From Geminicoccaceae bacterium (GTDB taxonomy: Bacteria > Pseudomonadota > Alphaproteobacteria > Geminicoccales > Geminicoccaceae): a stretch of 64,000 nt of DNA. The notes below the pieces were generated by a model that worked only from the letters and a program-made list of their open reading frames with translations, searched no databases and had not been told where the DNA came from. The position numbers were made by a program, and so were the translations under genes. Below, piece by piece: positions 18,418 to 27,300 of this stretch. The DNA lies in contig JANQNY010000082.1 in NCBI GenBank assembly GCA_028279345.1, positions 99,143-163,142 of the forward strand, given 5' to 3'. Each line of letters begins with the position of its first letter. Positions within the stretch are counted from its first letter, which is position 1.

Positions 18418-19176
18418 CTATGCAGTTTGCAAGCATAGCGACGCGCCGTCGGGATCGCGCAGGAGTGCAGAATACTGTTGTGCGGACTCCGAAGGTACGT
18501 TGCTGAAAGATATTGCTCCGAGCTCTTCGGCGTCACGCAGCGCGGTCTCCGCGTGATGCACTCTGAGGCTCGGTATCCAAATCGCCTGTTCGCCGTTCGG
18601 GGGTTTGGCAGACAGGTGCACGGCCACGTCTTCGCCTGAAGGTCCGACTACAGCAGCGGCCCCGAGCGGTTCCAACCCAAGCGAGGCCAGCTTCCAGTTG
18701 AACAACTGCGCATAGAACGCCTCGGGGAAGGTCGTTGCATCTGACAGATAGACCTCAACACCGAACTGTCGTTGAGGCGCCGGAAAGTTGTGACGTGACA
18801 GAGATGTGCCGACGAGCGCCCCGAGAGGATCACGCAAGAGTGCATTGCGTCCCACGCCGGGGACCTCGAACGGTTGGCGGACGATTGTCCCCCCGAGCTT
18901 TGCTGCGTGAGCGGCGGTCGCGTCCACATCATGCACTTCGACGTAGGCGACCCACCCGCGCCTCAACTCTGGTGGTACTTCCACGAAGCCCGCGCCTGCT
19001 TCATCACCCGAAAGCGCGAGTACGAAGTCTTGCTCGCCACCGCCCCAGGCAAAGTCGGTCGCGCGCTCAGTTTTGTAGTTCCAGCCCGCGACACGTTTGT
19101 AGAACGCCATCGCGCGTTGCCTGTCGGTGGTAAAGAGGTCGTGCCAGACGATCCGGCCCGCTTTATCGACCGTCAT
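18418..19176 (-). CDS. VOC family protein with two glyoxalase-like domains
   Basis: This 252-residue protein has two successive vicinal-oxygen-chelate domains: residues 1-125 (GRIVWHDLFTTDRQRAMAFY opening, then ALLRDPLGALVG near the end) and 130-252 (VEVYLSDATTFPEAFYAQLF, then ALLRDPDGASLCLQTA). The paired pattern is common in PhnB/27-kDa antigen-like proteins of unknown function. Its ATG overlaps the stop of the upstream rsgA gene in ATGA (19173-19176), indicating coupled translation. Codon use is a little less GC-rich than that of its neighbours. Confidence 0.85.
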   Translation of the reverse strand: MTVDKAGRIVWHDLFTTDRQRAMAFYKRVAGWNYKTERATDFAWGGGEQDFVLALSGDEAGAGFVEVPPELRRGWVAYVEVHDVDATAAHAAKLGGTIVRQPFEVPGVGRNALLRDPLGALVGTSLSRHNFPAPQRQFGVEVYLSDATTFPEAFYAQLFNWKLASLGLEPLGAAAVVGPSGEDVAVHLSAKPPNGEQAIWIPSLRVHHAETALRDAEELGAISFSNVPSESAQQYSALLRDPDGASLCLQTA

Positions 19177-20264
19177 CGTCCCATTCCTTTGTGGTCTTTT
19201 GCCTTTTTGATCTGGCGAACCATCTTGCCAAATGCCTTGTCCTTGGTCCTGCGCTCAGCGAGGCTGGCCGAATTGAAGGCCTCTTCCGCCTTGAGTTTAC
19301 GCCATCGGCCAAGCCTCGCTTCTTCGACATCACCGCGCTCGATGGCTCTCAGAACGGCACATCCCGGTTCCGCCATGTGCCGGCAATTGTTGAACCGGCA
19401 CTGGGTCGAGAGATCGTGAAGGTCGGCGAACACATCATCGATGCCAGCCGCTGCATCGGCCAATTGCAACTCGCGCATCCCCGGTGTGTCCAAGACCAGA
19501 TAGCCGCCAGGCATGAAATGTAGTTGCCGCCGGGTGGTCGTATGACGACCTTTGGCGTCGTCTTCACGGATGGGCTGCGTTTCGATCGACTTACTCCCAG
19601 CCAGCGCGTTGGTCAGGGTCGATTTGCCGACGCCGGACGATCCTAGAAACGCGACGGTCTTGCTCGGTTTACACCAGTCCGCCAGCTTCTCCGCCGGCTC
19701 GTCGCCTCGTGCATCAAGGCTGACGACGGAAACCAGTTCCGAAATCGCGCGAGCCGCATCGACATAGCTTTGAATGCCAGAGACCAGATCGGCCTTCGTC
19801 AAGACGATGACCGGTGTGATGTCGGCCTCGAACGCTAAAGCGACGTAGCGCTCAAGGCGAGCAATGTTGAAATCCTGATTGCAGGACGACACGACGAAGA
19901 CCGTGTCGATGTTGGCCGCGATCAGCTGCACGTGTCGATCCGTCCCCGGAGCACGGCGTTTTAGAAGGCTCTTTCGTTCCAGGACCCGGCTTGATCGTGG
20001 GTGGTCGCGATCAAGCAGCACCCAGTCGCCAACGGTCGTCTCCTGCAGGGGCGGGATCGTCTCGTCGAAGCCATCGCCGATGACATGAAGCGTGTTGCGA
20101 TGCACCTCGACAATGCGGACAGGTGGCGTCTCGGCTAGTTCGTCAACGCTGATCTGTTGCGCGAAGTAGGGATGCCAACCGAGCGCCTCGAGTGGCGACG
20201 ACCCTCTTTCTGATCCGTCGTCTTTCATCTTGCGCGAAAGGAACGCGGAATAGTCCCGTGTCAT
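19173..20264 (-). CDS. rsgA: Small ribosomal subunit biogenesis GTPase RsgA
   Basis: This 363-residue GTPase acts late in 30S subunit maturation. It shows the circularly permuted G-motif order: an OB-fold N-terminus, then VLTKADL (G4), then GSSGVGKSTLTNAL (G1), then LDTPGMREL (G3). The C-terminal zinc-binding region follows as CRFNNCRHMAEPGCAVL. Length matches the YjeQ/RsgA family. It shares an ATGA overlap with the downstream VOC gene. No clear SD precedes its ATG, and a 388-bp hairpin-rich gap lies upstream. Confidence 0.95.
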   Translation of the reverse strand: MTRDYSAFLSRKMKDDGSERGSSPLEALGWHPYFAQQISVDELAETPPVRIVEVHRNTLHVIGDGFDETIPPLQETTVGDWVLLDRDHPRSSRVLERKSLLKRRAPGTDRHVQLIAANIDTVFVVSSCNQDFNIARLERYVALAFEADITPVIVLTKADLVSGIQSYVDAARAISELVSVVSLDARGDEPAEKLADWCKPSKTVAFLGSSGVGKSTLTNALAGSKSIETQPIREDDAKGRHTTTRRQLHFMPGGYLVLDTPGMRELQLADAAAGIDDVFADLHDLSTQCRFNNCRHMAEPGCAVLRAIERGDVEEARLGRWRKLKAEEAFNSASLAERRTKDKAFGKMVRQIKKAKDHKGMGR

Positions 20265-20300
20265 TTTAGATTGACTCTCATGTCTTGACCAAGAGCAAGG

Positions 20301-20468
20301 CTCAGGTCTGAAGTGTCAGCACTATCTGAGTTTGCAGCTCAACAAATCCGCCAAGGATGCCTTGGTGGTGTATCTCAATCGTTGAGCTTGCATCGGGAGG
20401 ACTGTTCCTCCCCACTTCACCGGGACATGAAGTCTCCACTGCAGAAGCTGCCAACATAGTTCATGTTG
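20301..20468. other. Hairpin-rich intergenic segment (possible structured RNA or rsgA leader)
   Basis: The 388-bp gap 20265-20652 holds no convincing gene and is visibly less GC-rich than the coding regions around it. It contains several adjacent inverted repeats. 20334-20343 pairs with 20381-20391 (GCAGCTCAAC against GTTGAGCTTGC, one bulge) and encloses a 9-bp stem at 20348-20356/20360-20368 (3-base loop). Next come GGGAGGA/TCCTCCC at 20395-20401/20406-20412, and CAACAT/ATGTTG at 20452-20457/20463-20468. A weaker CTCAG/CTGAG pair spans 20301-20330. It could be a 5' leader of rsgA, a separate RNA, or an element remnant; the strand is unknown. Confidence 0.35.
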
Positions 20469-20652
20469 CGGCATTCTTCAAGCCGTCTCAAAGAAACTGA
20501 GCACAAACCAACGCGCCGGTGCATGGCTCAGTATTGACGTCGACTTTGGGCGTAAAGCAGGCTACGGGGCCGTGCCACACGACGGTCGCCAAAGGTCGCG
20601 AGCGCCACACCGCTGCGGCGATGCACCTGCACCGTCGGAATGCGGTGGCGCA

Positions 20653-21222
20653 CTAAAGGCCCAGTACCTCGTGGGCGCGGTCGCCGCCTCTAAGCAGTTC
20701 GGCGAGATCCGGATGCGTGGTGGCGACCCAGCGCTGGTGCTTGCGCAACGCCGTCAAGAGGGCGCCCTTTCGCGCCAGCATGTCGTCGGCGATCTGCACC
20801 ATGCGGCTGTTGGGCCAGCTACGTGGTCGGACCCGCCTGAGCACCGCGAACGCCTCCGCCTCGCTGCCGGGATTGTCTTTGGCCAGCAACATCGCGGCGG
20901 CAGCGGTCGAACGCGAGACGCCGGCATGGCAATGGATCAGCACGTGCTGCGCCGCTTCGTCGGCGAGCTTGTGGGACCAAGCGAGGATGTCGGTGACATG
21001 GGCTTCGTCCGGCACGACGGCGCCCGGGTACTCGGTGAGTACGTCGTCGAAGCGGCGCACGAGACGACGATGCGGGTGGTAGCTATCGAAGACGATCGGA
21101 TCTGGCCATTCCGGGTCGAGGATCGACAGGACATGTGTGACGTCGCCGTCGCGGTGCAGGTGCAGCTCGTTGAGGCCACAGATCGTCATGCGGTAGGGAA
21201 CCAGTGGCTTGGTCGCCGGCAT
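20653..21222 (-). CDS. Dual-specificity/tyrosine phosphatase-like protein
   Basis: From ATG 21222 the protein is 189 residues. The cysteine phosphatase P-loop is HVLIHCHAGVSRSTAAAAM (C-x5-R followed by Ser), and an upstream Asp in the FDD/YPGAVVPDEAHVTDI region may act as general acid. It matches small bacterial protein tyrosine phosphatase-like proteins of about this size. Upstream in-frame ATGs at 21249 and 21441 exist, but the extra residues look non-conserved, and ATG 21189 is also possible; SDs are weak at all of them. It is transcribed alone. The substrate is unknown. Confidence 0.8.
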   Translation of the reverse strand: MPATKPLVPYRMTICGLNELHLHRDGDVTHVLSILDPEWPDPIVFDSYHPHRRLVRRFDDVLTEYPGAVVPDEAHVTDILAWSHKLADEAAQHVLIHCHAGVSRSTAAAAMLLAKDNPGSEAEAFAVLRRVRPRSWPNSRMVQIADDMLARKGALLTALRKHQRWVATTHPDLAELLRGGDRAHEVLGL

Positions 21223-21437
21223 CTGCTCATCGCCGTCCGCAGATTTCATTGCTGTGCGATCCGCTCCGTTATTGGGTGAAAGACAAGCGCGCGAGGCGGG
21301 ACTGGGCTCTTCGGCAGCGTCCGCTGTCACTAGGATCCACGCCGACAAATCCAGAATGAGGTCAGTAGGCTTTCTGACGTCGCCAGCTTGAGTTGTCACC
21401 GTGGCGACAGGGTTGCGAACGCGGCCGCGCGCTTTGT

Positions 21438-21692
21438 TCACTGATCAGTAGCTGCAACAGGTTGTCCATTCGTGACAACGACCTGGTTCGCGCCTGATGG
21501 CCAGGTCCGCTGGCGGCTGTCGAAGGCGACTTGGCCGTCGCCCAAACCTACTGGTGGCGGCGGCGCCGCTGCTGATCCGACGATGGCTTGGCGCCCGACA
21601 AGCAGCACATCTTGCCGCGCGATACCGAATTGGAGCGCGGGTTGCACCTTGCATCCGCTGCCTCGAAGGTACCCAACGGCGACCGTGCTCAT
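21438..21692 (-). CDS. Small hypothetical protein coupled to the upstream gene
   Basis: An 84-residue frame starts at ATG 21692, which overlaps the stop of the upstream gene in the sequence ATGA. The product begins MSTVAVGYLRGSGCKVQPAL, has short alternating hydrophobic stretches suggestive of beta strands, a run of four prolines near residue 50, and no signal peptide or known motif. The support is the ATGA junction and a clean open frame; there is no recognised homologue. Confidence 0.35.
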   Translation of the reverse strand: MSTVAVGYLRGSGCKVQPALQFGIARQDVLLVGRQAIVGSAAAPPPPVGLGDGQVAFDSRQRTWPSGANQVVVTNGQPVAATDQ

Positions 21693-22267
21693 CCGGCGGG
21701 AGGGGCGAATGCCGCCTCGAGCAGGCGTCGAGTGGCCGCAACGGCCGCCGGGCCCCCATCCACCAGGACGACACCGCTGGCCTCGGCCGCGTCGTAGTCC
21801 AGCGCACCGCGCAGCATCACGTCGACGACGCGCGCGGACATGTGCACGCGCGCCTCTTCGGCACGCGGCAGCACGGGACGCAAGCCCTTGAGGTGGAGAC
21901 GCGTGGTCGCGTCCTCCAGCTCGAAGCGGCTCCACACATGATCATCCACGAACAGCACAGCGAAGCTGGCAGGTGTGCCCGGTGGGCGTGTGGTGGTGTG
22001 CACGCGCGCCTGTAGTGCGCGCAGCACATCCATTGCGCGCCGCTGGCGCACGCTTACGGGATCACCGTTGCGGCCGCGCTGCCAGCTCGGTTCGGGCAGA
22101 CGGCCGGTTCGGCTTTCGCGGATCTCGGCGACCATCGGCTCGCGCGCGGCAGGCCATTTCTGCAGGAGCGACAAGGTGACGCTCATACTGCCGCAGGCCA
22201 ACGCCCGGTCGCCAGCGAACGGTGTGGCAACGGCCAGCACGATCAGCACGGCACGCCAGAATCGCAC
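21689..22267 (-). CDS. Hypothetical exported protein
   Basis: This 192-residue protein begins MRFWRAVLIVLAVATPFAGD and continues RALACGS, a clear Sec signal peptide. The cysteine just after the cleavage region might be lipidated, although the lipobox is poor. The mature part contains RRAMDVLRALQARVHTTTR and ASFAVLFVDDHVWSRFELED, giving an alpha/beta impression; no family is recognised. The gene is followed in ATGA overlap by an 84-codon frame. Confidence 0.65.
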   Translation of the reverse strand: MRFWRAVLIVLAVATPFAGDRALACGSMSVTLSLLQKWPAAREPMVAEIRESRTGRLPEPSWQRGRNGDPVSVRQRRAMDVLRALQARVHTTTRPPGTPASFAVLFVDDHVWSRFELEDATTRLHLKGLRPVLPRAEEARVHMSARVVDVMLRGALDYDAAEASGVVLVDGGPAAVAATRRLLEAAFAPPAG

Positions 22268-22944
22268 GGCAGCGCTTTCGGTTTCGATCGGGCTTTTACG
22301 ATGCGCGTGTTGCCACCGGCAATCAATGGGCCTGGGGGCGTGTCGGTCACCCTTGACCGAGAGTGGCGAAGCACTCCTTGGTCGGCCTTGCGTCCTGGGA
22401 CGAGTTGGGGGCGACGTTCAGACGTTCGTTCAAGACATGCTGATGGCGCCGGTCAGTCAGGAATCGTTCAGCCAACCGCTGATAGTTTTGAGCCATCACG
22501 ATGTCGGGGCGGGTAGCTCCGGACCCAGCCGACATCGCCTCAAGGCCGCCTCACTTTATGGCCTGCCACGCACCACGAGGAGCCACCCGTGGTGCGTGGC
22601 AGGCCCCCCGCTCCGCAAAGCGCGATGATCGGCGATTTACGCAGGACGCTGCAGCACTTCTTTCTAGTCCAACTAAAGTTTGTCGGTTTCCACGTCGGGT
22701 GCAGCCGAACGCCGCGTGGACACGTCCGACACGCGCACTCTCTTTTCAGTCGATGAACTGTGCGCGGCCATCGCCGGTGTGTCAGGTTTGCTTTATGGGT
22801 CACATGTCTAAGTTGCTTGACAGTTCGGCCGGGGCTTAAGTGCGTTCGAGGGTTCGGTGGCCAAGCCGACTTCGGCGCGCCTCCCAGCGACGCCTGAAGG
22901 CTTCTGCGATCGACCTGTCGGTGGGTGGCTAGGGAGAGACGGTC
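22268..22944. other. 677-bp gap upstream of hemA
   Basis: This stretch separates the divergent exported-protein gene and hemA. I find no convincing coding region; short frames on both strands (for example about 60 codons around 22347-22535, minus) lack an SD or a recognisable motif. The stretch holds a perfect 18-bp inverted repeat (described separately) and, at 22817-22822, a TTGACA hexamer that could be the -35 box of a hemA promoter, though no good -10 box follows at standard spacing. Confidence 0.5.
22560..22605. repeat. Perfect 18-bp inverted repeat (46-bp hairpin)
   Basis: Bases 22560-22577 (beginning GGCCTGCCACGC) are the exact reverse complement of 22588-22605, with a 10-base loop AGGAGCCACC. 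It lies between two divergent genes, 340 bp upstream of hemA, where a terminator for either is not expected. No U-run follows on either strand. Confidence 0.9.
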
Positions 22945-24189
22945 ATGCGCTATGAGAGCGTGTTCGAGGATGCGGTCGCCAAGGTGCGCCGCGAGGGGCG
23001 GTACCGTGTGTTTGCGGACCTCGAACGCCAGGCCGGGCGCTTTCCTTGGGCGCGCAATCACAGCGAGGAAGGCCCGCCCGAGGTCGTCGTCTGGTGCTCC
23101 AACGACTATCTCGGCATGGGCCAGAACGCCGTCACCCGTGAGGCCGCGTGCGACGCCGTCGAACGTCTGGGCACCGGTGCCGGCGGAACGCGCAACATCT
23201 CCGGCACGACCCATCTCCACGTCGTGCTCGAGCGCGAGCTCGCCGACCTGCACGGCAAGGAGGCGGCACTCGTCTTCACGTCCGGCTATGTCTCCAACGA
23301 CGCGACGATCTCCACCGTCGCCCAGCTCCTGCCCGACTGTGTGATCCTTTCGGACGAGATGAACCACGCGTCGATGATTGCGGGCATTCGCGGCGGCCGC
23401 TGTCCCAAGCTCATCTTCCGCCACAACGACCTCGACCATCTGGAAGAGCTGCTCAAGGGCCTGCCTTACGAGCGCGCCAAGCTCATCGCCTTCGAGAGCG
23501 TCTACTCGATGGACGGCGACTTCGGCGAGATCGAGGCGATCTGCGATCTTGCCGACAAGTACAACGCCATGACCTACCTCGACGAGGTGCACGCCGTCGG
23601 CATGTACGGCCCGCGCGGTGGTGGTGTCGCCGAGGCACGTGGCTTGATGGATCGGGTCACGATCATCCAGGGCACGCTCGCCAAGGCCTATGGTTGCATG
23701 GGCGGTTACATCGCCGCCTCGGCGGCAGTCGTCGATGCGGTGCGGTCGATCGCGCCGGGGTTCATCTTCACGACCTCGCTGGCCCCCGCGGTGGTGGGTG
23801 CCGCCACCGCGAGCGTCCGGCACCTCAAGGCGAGCAACGTCGAGCGGACGCGCCACCAGGAGCGTGCCGCCACGGTGAAGCGGCGGCTGCGCGAGGTGGG
23901 CCTCCCGGTCATGAACTCGCCCTCGCACATCGTCCCTGTGCTGGTCGGCGATCCCGTGCGCTGCAAGCAGGTCACCGACCGGCTGTTCGAGAAGCACGGC
24001 ATCTACATCCAGCCGATCAACTACCCCACGGTGCCACGCGGCACCGAGCGGCTGCGCATCACGCCAACGCCGTTGCACGATGATCATGTGGTCGACCGGC
24101 TGGTCGATGCGTTGGTCGATGTCTGGCACGAGATGGGCCTCGACGTGGACCGACCGCAGCTTGAGACGGCATTGGCCGCCGCGTCCTAA
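22945..24189 (+). CDS. hemA: 5-aminolevulinate synthase
   Basis: This 414-residue PLP enzyme condenses glycine and succinyl-CoA to 5-aminolevulinate, the first step of tetrapyrrole synthesis in alphaproteobacteria. The PLP Lys is K247 in [25 protein letters not shown] carries D213 and H216, which hold the cofactor ring. [20 protein letters not shown] is the glycine-rich family block. GGGAGAG lies about 7 bases before the ATG. Length and motifs are complete, so it should be active. The presence of this C4-pathway enzyme is one of the best taxonomic clues in the window. Confidence 0.97.
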   Translation: MRYESVFEDAVAKVRREGRYRVFADLERQAGRFPWARNHSEEGPPEVVVWCSNDYLGMGQNAVTREAACDAVERLGTGAGGTRNISGTTHLHVVLERELADLHGKEAALVFTSGYVSNDATISTVAQLLPDCVILSDEMNHASMIAGIRGGRCPKLIFRHNDLDHLEELLKGLPYERAKLIAFESVYSMDGDFGEIEAICDLADKYNAMTYLDEVHAVGMYGPRGGGVAEARGLMDRVTIIQGTLAKAYGCMGGYIAASAAVVDAVRSIAPGFIFTTSLAPAVVGAATASVRHLKASNVERTRHQERAATVKRRLREVGLPVMNSPSHIVPVLVGDPVRCKQVTDRLFEKHGIYIQPINYPTVPRGTERLRITPTPLHDDHVVDRLVDALVDVWHEMGLDVDRPQLETALAAAS

Positions 24190-24197
24190 AACGCGGT

Positions 24198-24240
24198 CGC
24201 CGGCGGCGGGTGAAGCACCGAACGCCACCCGCCGTCGGCG
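24198..24240. terminator. Bidirectional hairpin between convergent genes
   Basis: Bases 24198-24212 and 24226-24240 form a 15-bp GC-rich stem with a single G-U type mismatch and a 13-base loop. It lies 9 bp after the hemA stop and about 60 bp past the end of the convergent large gene, so it could terminate both transcripts. There is no long U-run, which lowers confidence in classical intrinsic termination. Confidence 0.55.
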
Positions 24241-24301
24241 TAGGGCCAGCGGCCGCACGCCGTACCGCGGCGTCCTCCTCGTACCTTTGAACTTCCGGCG
24301 C

Positions 24302-27300
24302 CTAGCCGTTCTTGGCCACGCCGCAGACTGTCACCATCGTGCCGGTCGCCACGACGATGTCGGTGCCCTGAAGAAACACGACCGCGTCGTCGCCGCAGGC
24401 AATTAGGAACCTCAGGCATGAGGCGATCGGTCCGATCACGTTTCCCGCGATATCCCAATCGGTGTATTCGGCGCTGCCGTTCATGTACGTGCACGCGACA
24501 ACGCCGAACGCCTCCTGCAATAACCCGGCTGCGGTATCGGCTGCCGGTCCCGCTGTGTCGACAAACTTCGTCAGCGTGTGACTACTTGAAAGCGCGACGA
24601 AAGCTGCGTCGCACCCGAACTGGGCCAGCCCCGTGTACCACTTCCGGAGCATCCAAATGTCCGCATCCGACCGCTCGGACTTCTCTTTGGCAAAGAGGGT
24701 GTAGGGGGCGGTAGCCCCGTTCTGGTAAGCGCTCAGCACAACCAGGGCAATCGACAGCGCCCCCGCCTCCTGTTGCATGTCGTTGGCGGCGTAGAAGTCC
24801 GTGTCCGCAGCCAAGAAGCCGTTGAGGAAAAGCGAAAGGCCGGCGGTCATCGCAAGGGCTTCGAGCGTGGCGGCTGAGGGGGGCGTGTAGGCCTCGGGAG
24901 CGGGTGCAGCGAGACTCGTCTCGCTGAGCAGCGGTACGGCCGGCCAGGGCAGTCCCTGGCTCTGCAGTTCGCTTACCATATCGCTGGTGAAGGGGGCTGA
25001 TGCGTCCGATCCGCCAAAGACGATCTTGTAAAGGATAGTTGTTGGGACTGCCACGATAAGACAAAATAGATCGAGAAGAGTCAGCTCATCGTCGCTTATA
25101 ACGTTCTCCCACAACCAAGTCACCACCGGAATCGTGGGCGCTTTCGTGGTGAGCGTCGTTTGCAGCGCCTTGAGTGCGTCTTCGAGAAGGTTGAGGATCG
25201 CCTCCAAAACTGCTTCGATCACGCTGACCACAAATAAGGTTAATTCCTTGGCAGCTTCTAGAAAAGTAAGCACGATCATATCAAAGAATTCTTGTGGGCT
25301 AGCAGCATTCGCATAGATTTTGTTGAGGAAGCTCTGTGATGCTTGATCAAACGTATCGCCATTTAAGATATTGTCATTGACTGCATCAATGATAGCCTGG
25401 GTCGGGTCGCTGCTCGCCGCGGTGCTCGACACAGTGAAAGCGGCGGTACCGATAGCTGAAAAGCTCGGTCTGGCGCGACTATAGATATAATTGCATTTGG
25501 ATGCATGCTGCTGCTGCGCATTTGCGGTGTCCGTCGCCGCCAACACGTTGCTGCTTGAGCTGAGCAAGGCTGGCGCAGCCGTCTGCGCCTGATTGGCCAG
25601 ATCATTGAAGCTGGTGCTGCTATCAAAATCGCTTGAAAGATCATCGAACACATTATTTATCTCCTTAATTAAAGGAGAGAACCATGACGAAAGGTCAGCT
25701 GCGGCATTGGTGGCCGATGCTTCCAGGTTGTTGAGCATCGAAGAAATTACGGCTTTCAGGGCATCGTGCGTATTTAGAATATCACTCCAGTCAAAAAGCA
25801 TCTTTAGCCAAGCGATGACCTCCTTGACCACTTTGTAGACGTCATCAGCAACCTGCTTGATCTTGGCAAAAATGGTCTCAAGGCCTGCGCCCGCCTGCTT
25901 GATGGTGGCGATAGTGAATGCGGGTATGTCATTGAAGACAATCTTGAGCACGCCGTCCTTAAGTGTTGCTGTAAATGAGTTAAGTTGGTCAAATTCATGT
26001 TTAAAGAAGTGGGCGGCGTCGCCGAACGTCTTGCCGATACTACTGCCCAGGCTACTGCCTGGCGTTACCGGATCATCGGCTTGCGGCAGCTTCGCGAGAA
26101 AGGCCTCAGCCTCGTCCTCCGTGAGCACTCGGTAGCGCGGTCCGTTGGGATGGGTGAAGTCGATCTGCCAGTGAGGGGTGGAGAATTTGCTAGTGTCCAG
26201 GGTTCCCTGGGAGACTGAAGTGGTTGTTTGCGACTGCATATACTGGCCGCAATTGTTAATCGCCGTGGCGGCAGTATTGGCCTGGGTGGTGCTGTCATAG
26301 TCGCCACCGACGAGGCCGTTCGTCATCAGGTCGCTGCCGGTCACCGAGGCTAGCTGCGGCGCGACCGAGTTCGACAGCGGCGTGAGCTGCGTCCCGTCAA
26401 GGTCTGCGATGTACTGCACGACGTCGCCGCGACACCAGCGCGAGGCGGTCACCTTATTGTTCGTATCGTAGGCCGAGAAGGTGATCACTGCCGGCTTGAG
26501 GTCGACCCCCTCGAACAGCGCGGTCGCCTGGCCGGCTCCGTCCGTGCTGACCTTGAGCGGCGTGTTGGGGCCGATGTGAAACGCCTCGCTATTCCAGATT
26601 ACGGTGACCGACTGGTCCGCTGTCACCGTCAGCGTGCCGCCGGCCACCGGATTGCCGGCGGAATCGAGCGCCTGCACCTCCATGGAGTAGGTCGCGGTCT
26701 GCACCGGCGTGGTGTTGCTCGCTGACGGCGGTGCCGAGACTTTGTTGGCCGCCCAGATATAGGTGCCGTCACCACCGTCGGAGATGTTCTGCCCCATGTG
26801 GAAGGCGGCGGGCCCCGTGCTGCCCGACTGCGGATCAGTGCCAAGCCCCGCGTAGAAGAGTTCGGGGCCTGCGCGCATGTAGGGCGGGCAATTGAGGCTG
26901 TAGAGCGTGCCGCCGAGCTGCACCCAGCTGCCGAAGGTGAGTGCTGTCGTACTCGTCTGCTGGAGATACCAGAGGTTGCCGCTTCCCGGCTCGATGGCGA
27001 AGATCGTGACGACGTTACTGCTGTCCACACCAACGCCGACCGCTGAGGCGCTGCCTGGTTGACCCGTACCGCCGGTGAGCGGCGTCATCGACGCGCTTTC
27101 CCCATGTAGACCCGAGACCAGATGGAGCTTTGAAGCGCTGTCGAGCAGCAAGAGATTGCCGCTGCCGAGCTCACCTGGGACCGCGTACAGGTTCTTGGCC
27201 GTAAGTGTGCCGGCGTTCGGGTCGTACGTGTTCGCGCTGCCGGTGAGCTGAAAACTCGGCGTCTTTTCCCCGTTGGTGTCCGACCAGGTGATCGTACCGT

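Noticed and set aside
22540..24258. A 572-codon minus-strand open frame opposite hemA
   Set aside because: It is an antisense artefact of GC-rich codon structure; the translation is rich in Arg, His and Asp with no recognisable fold, and the hemA frame is unmistakable.
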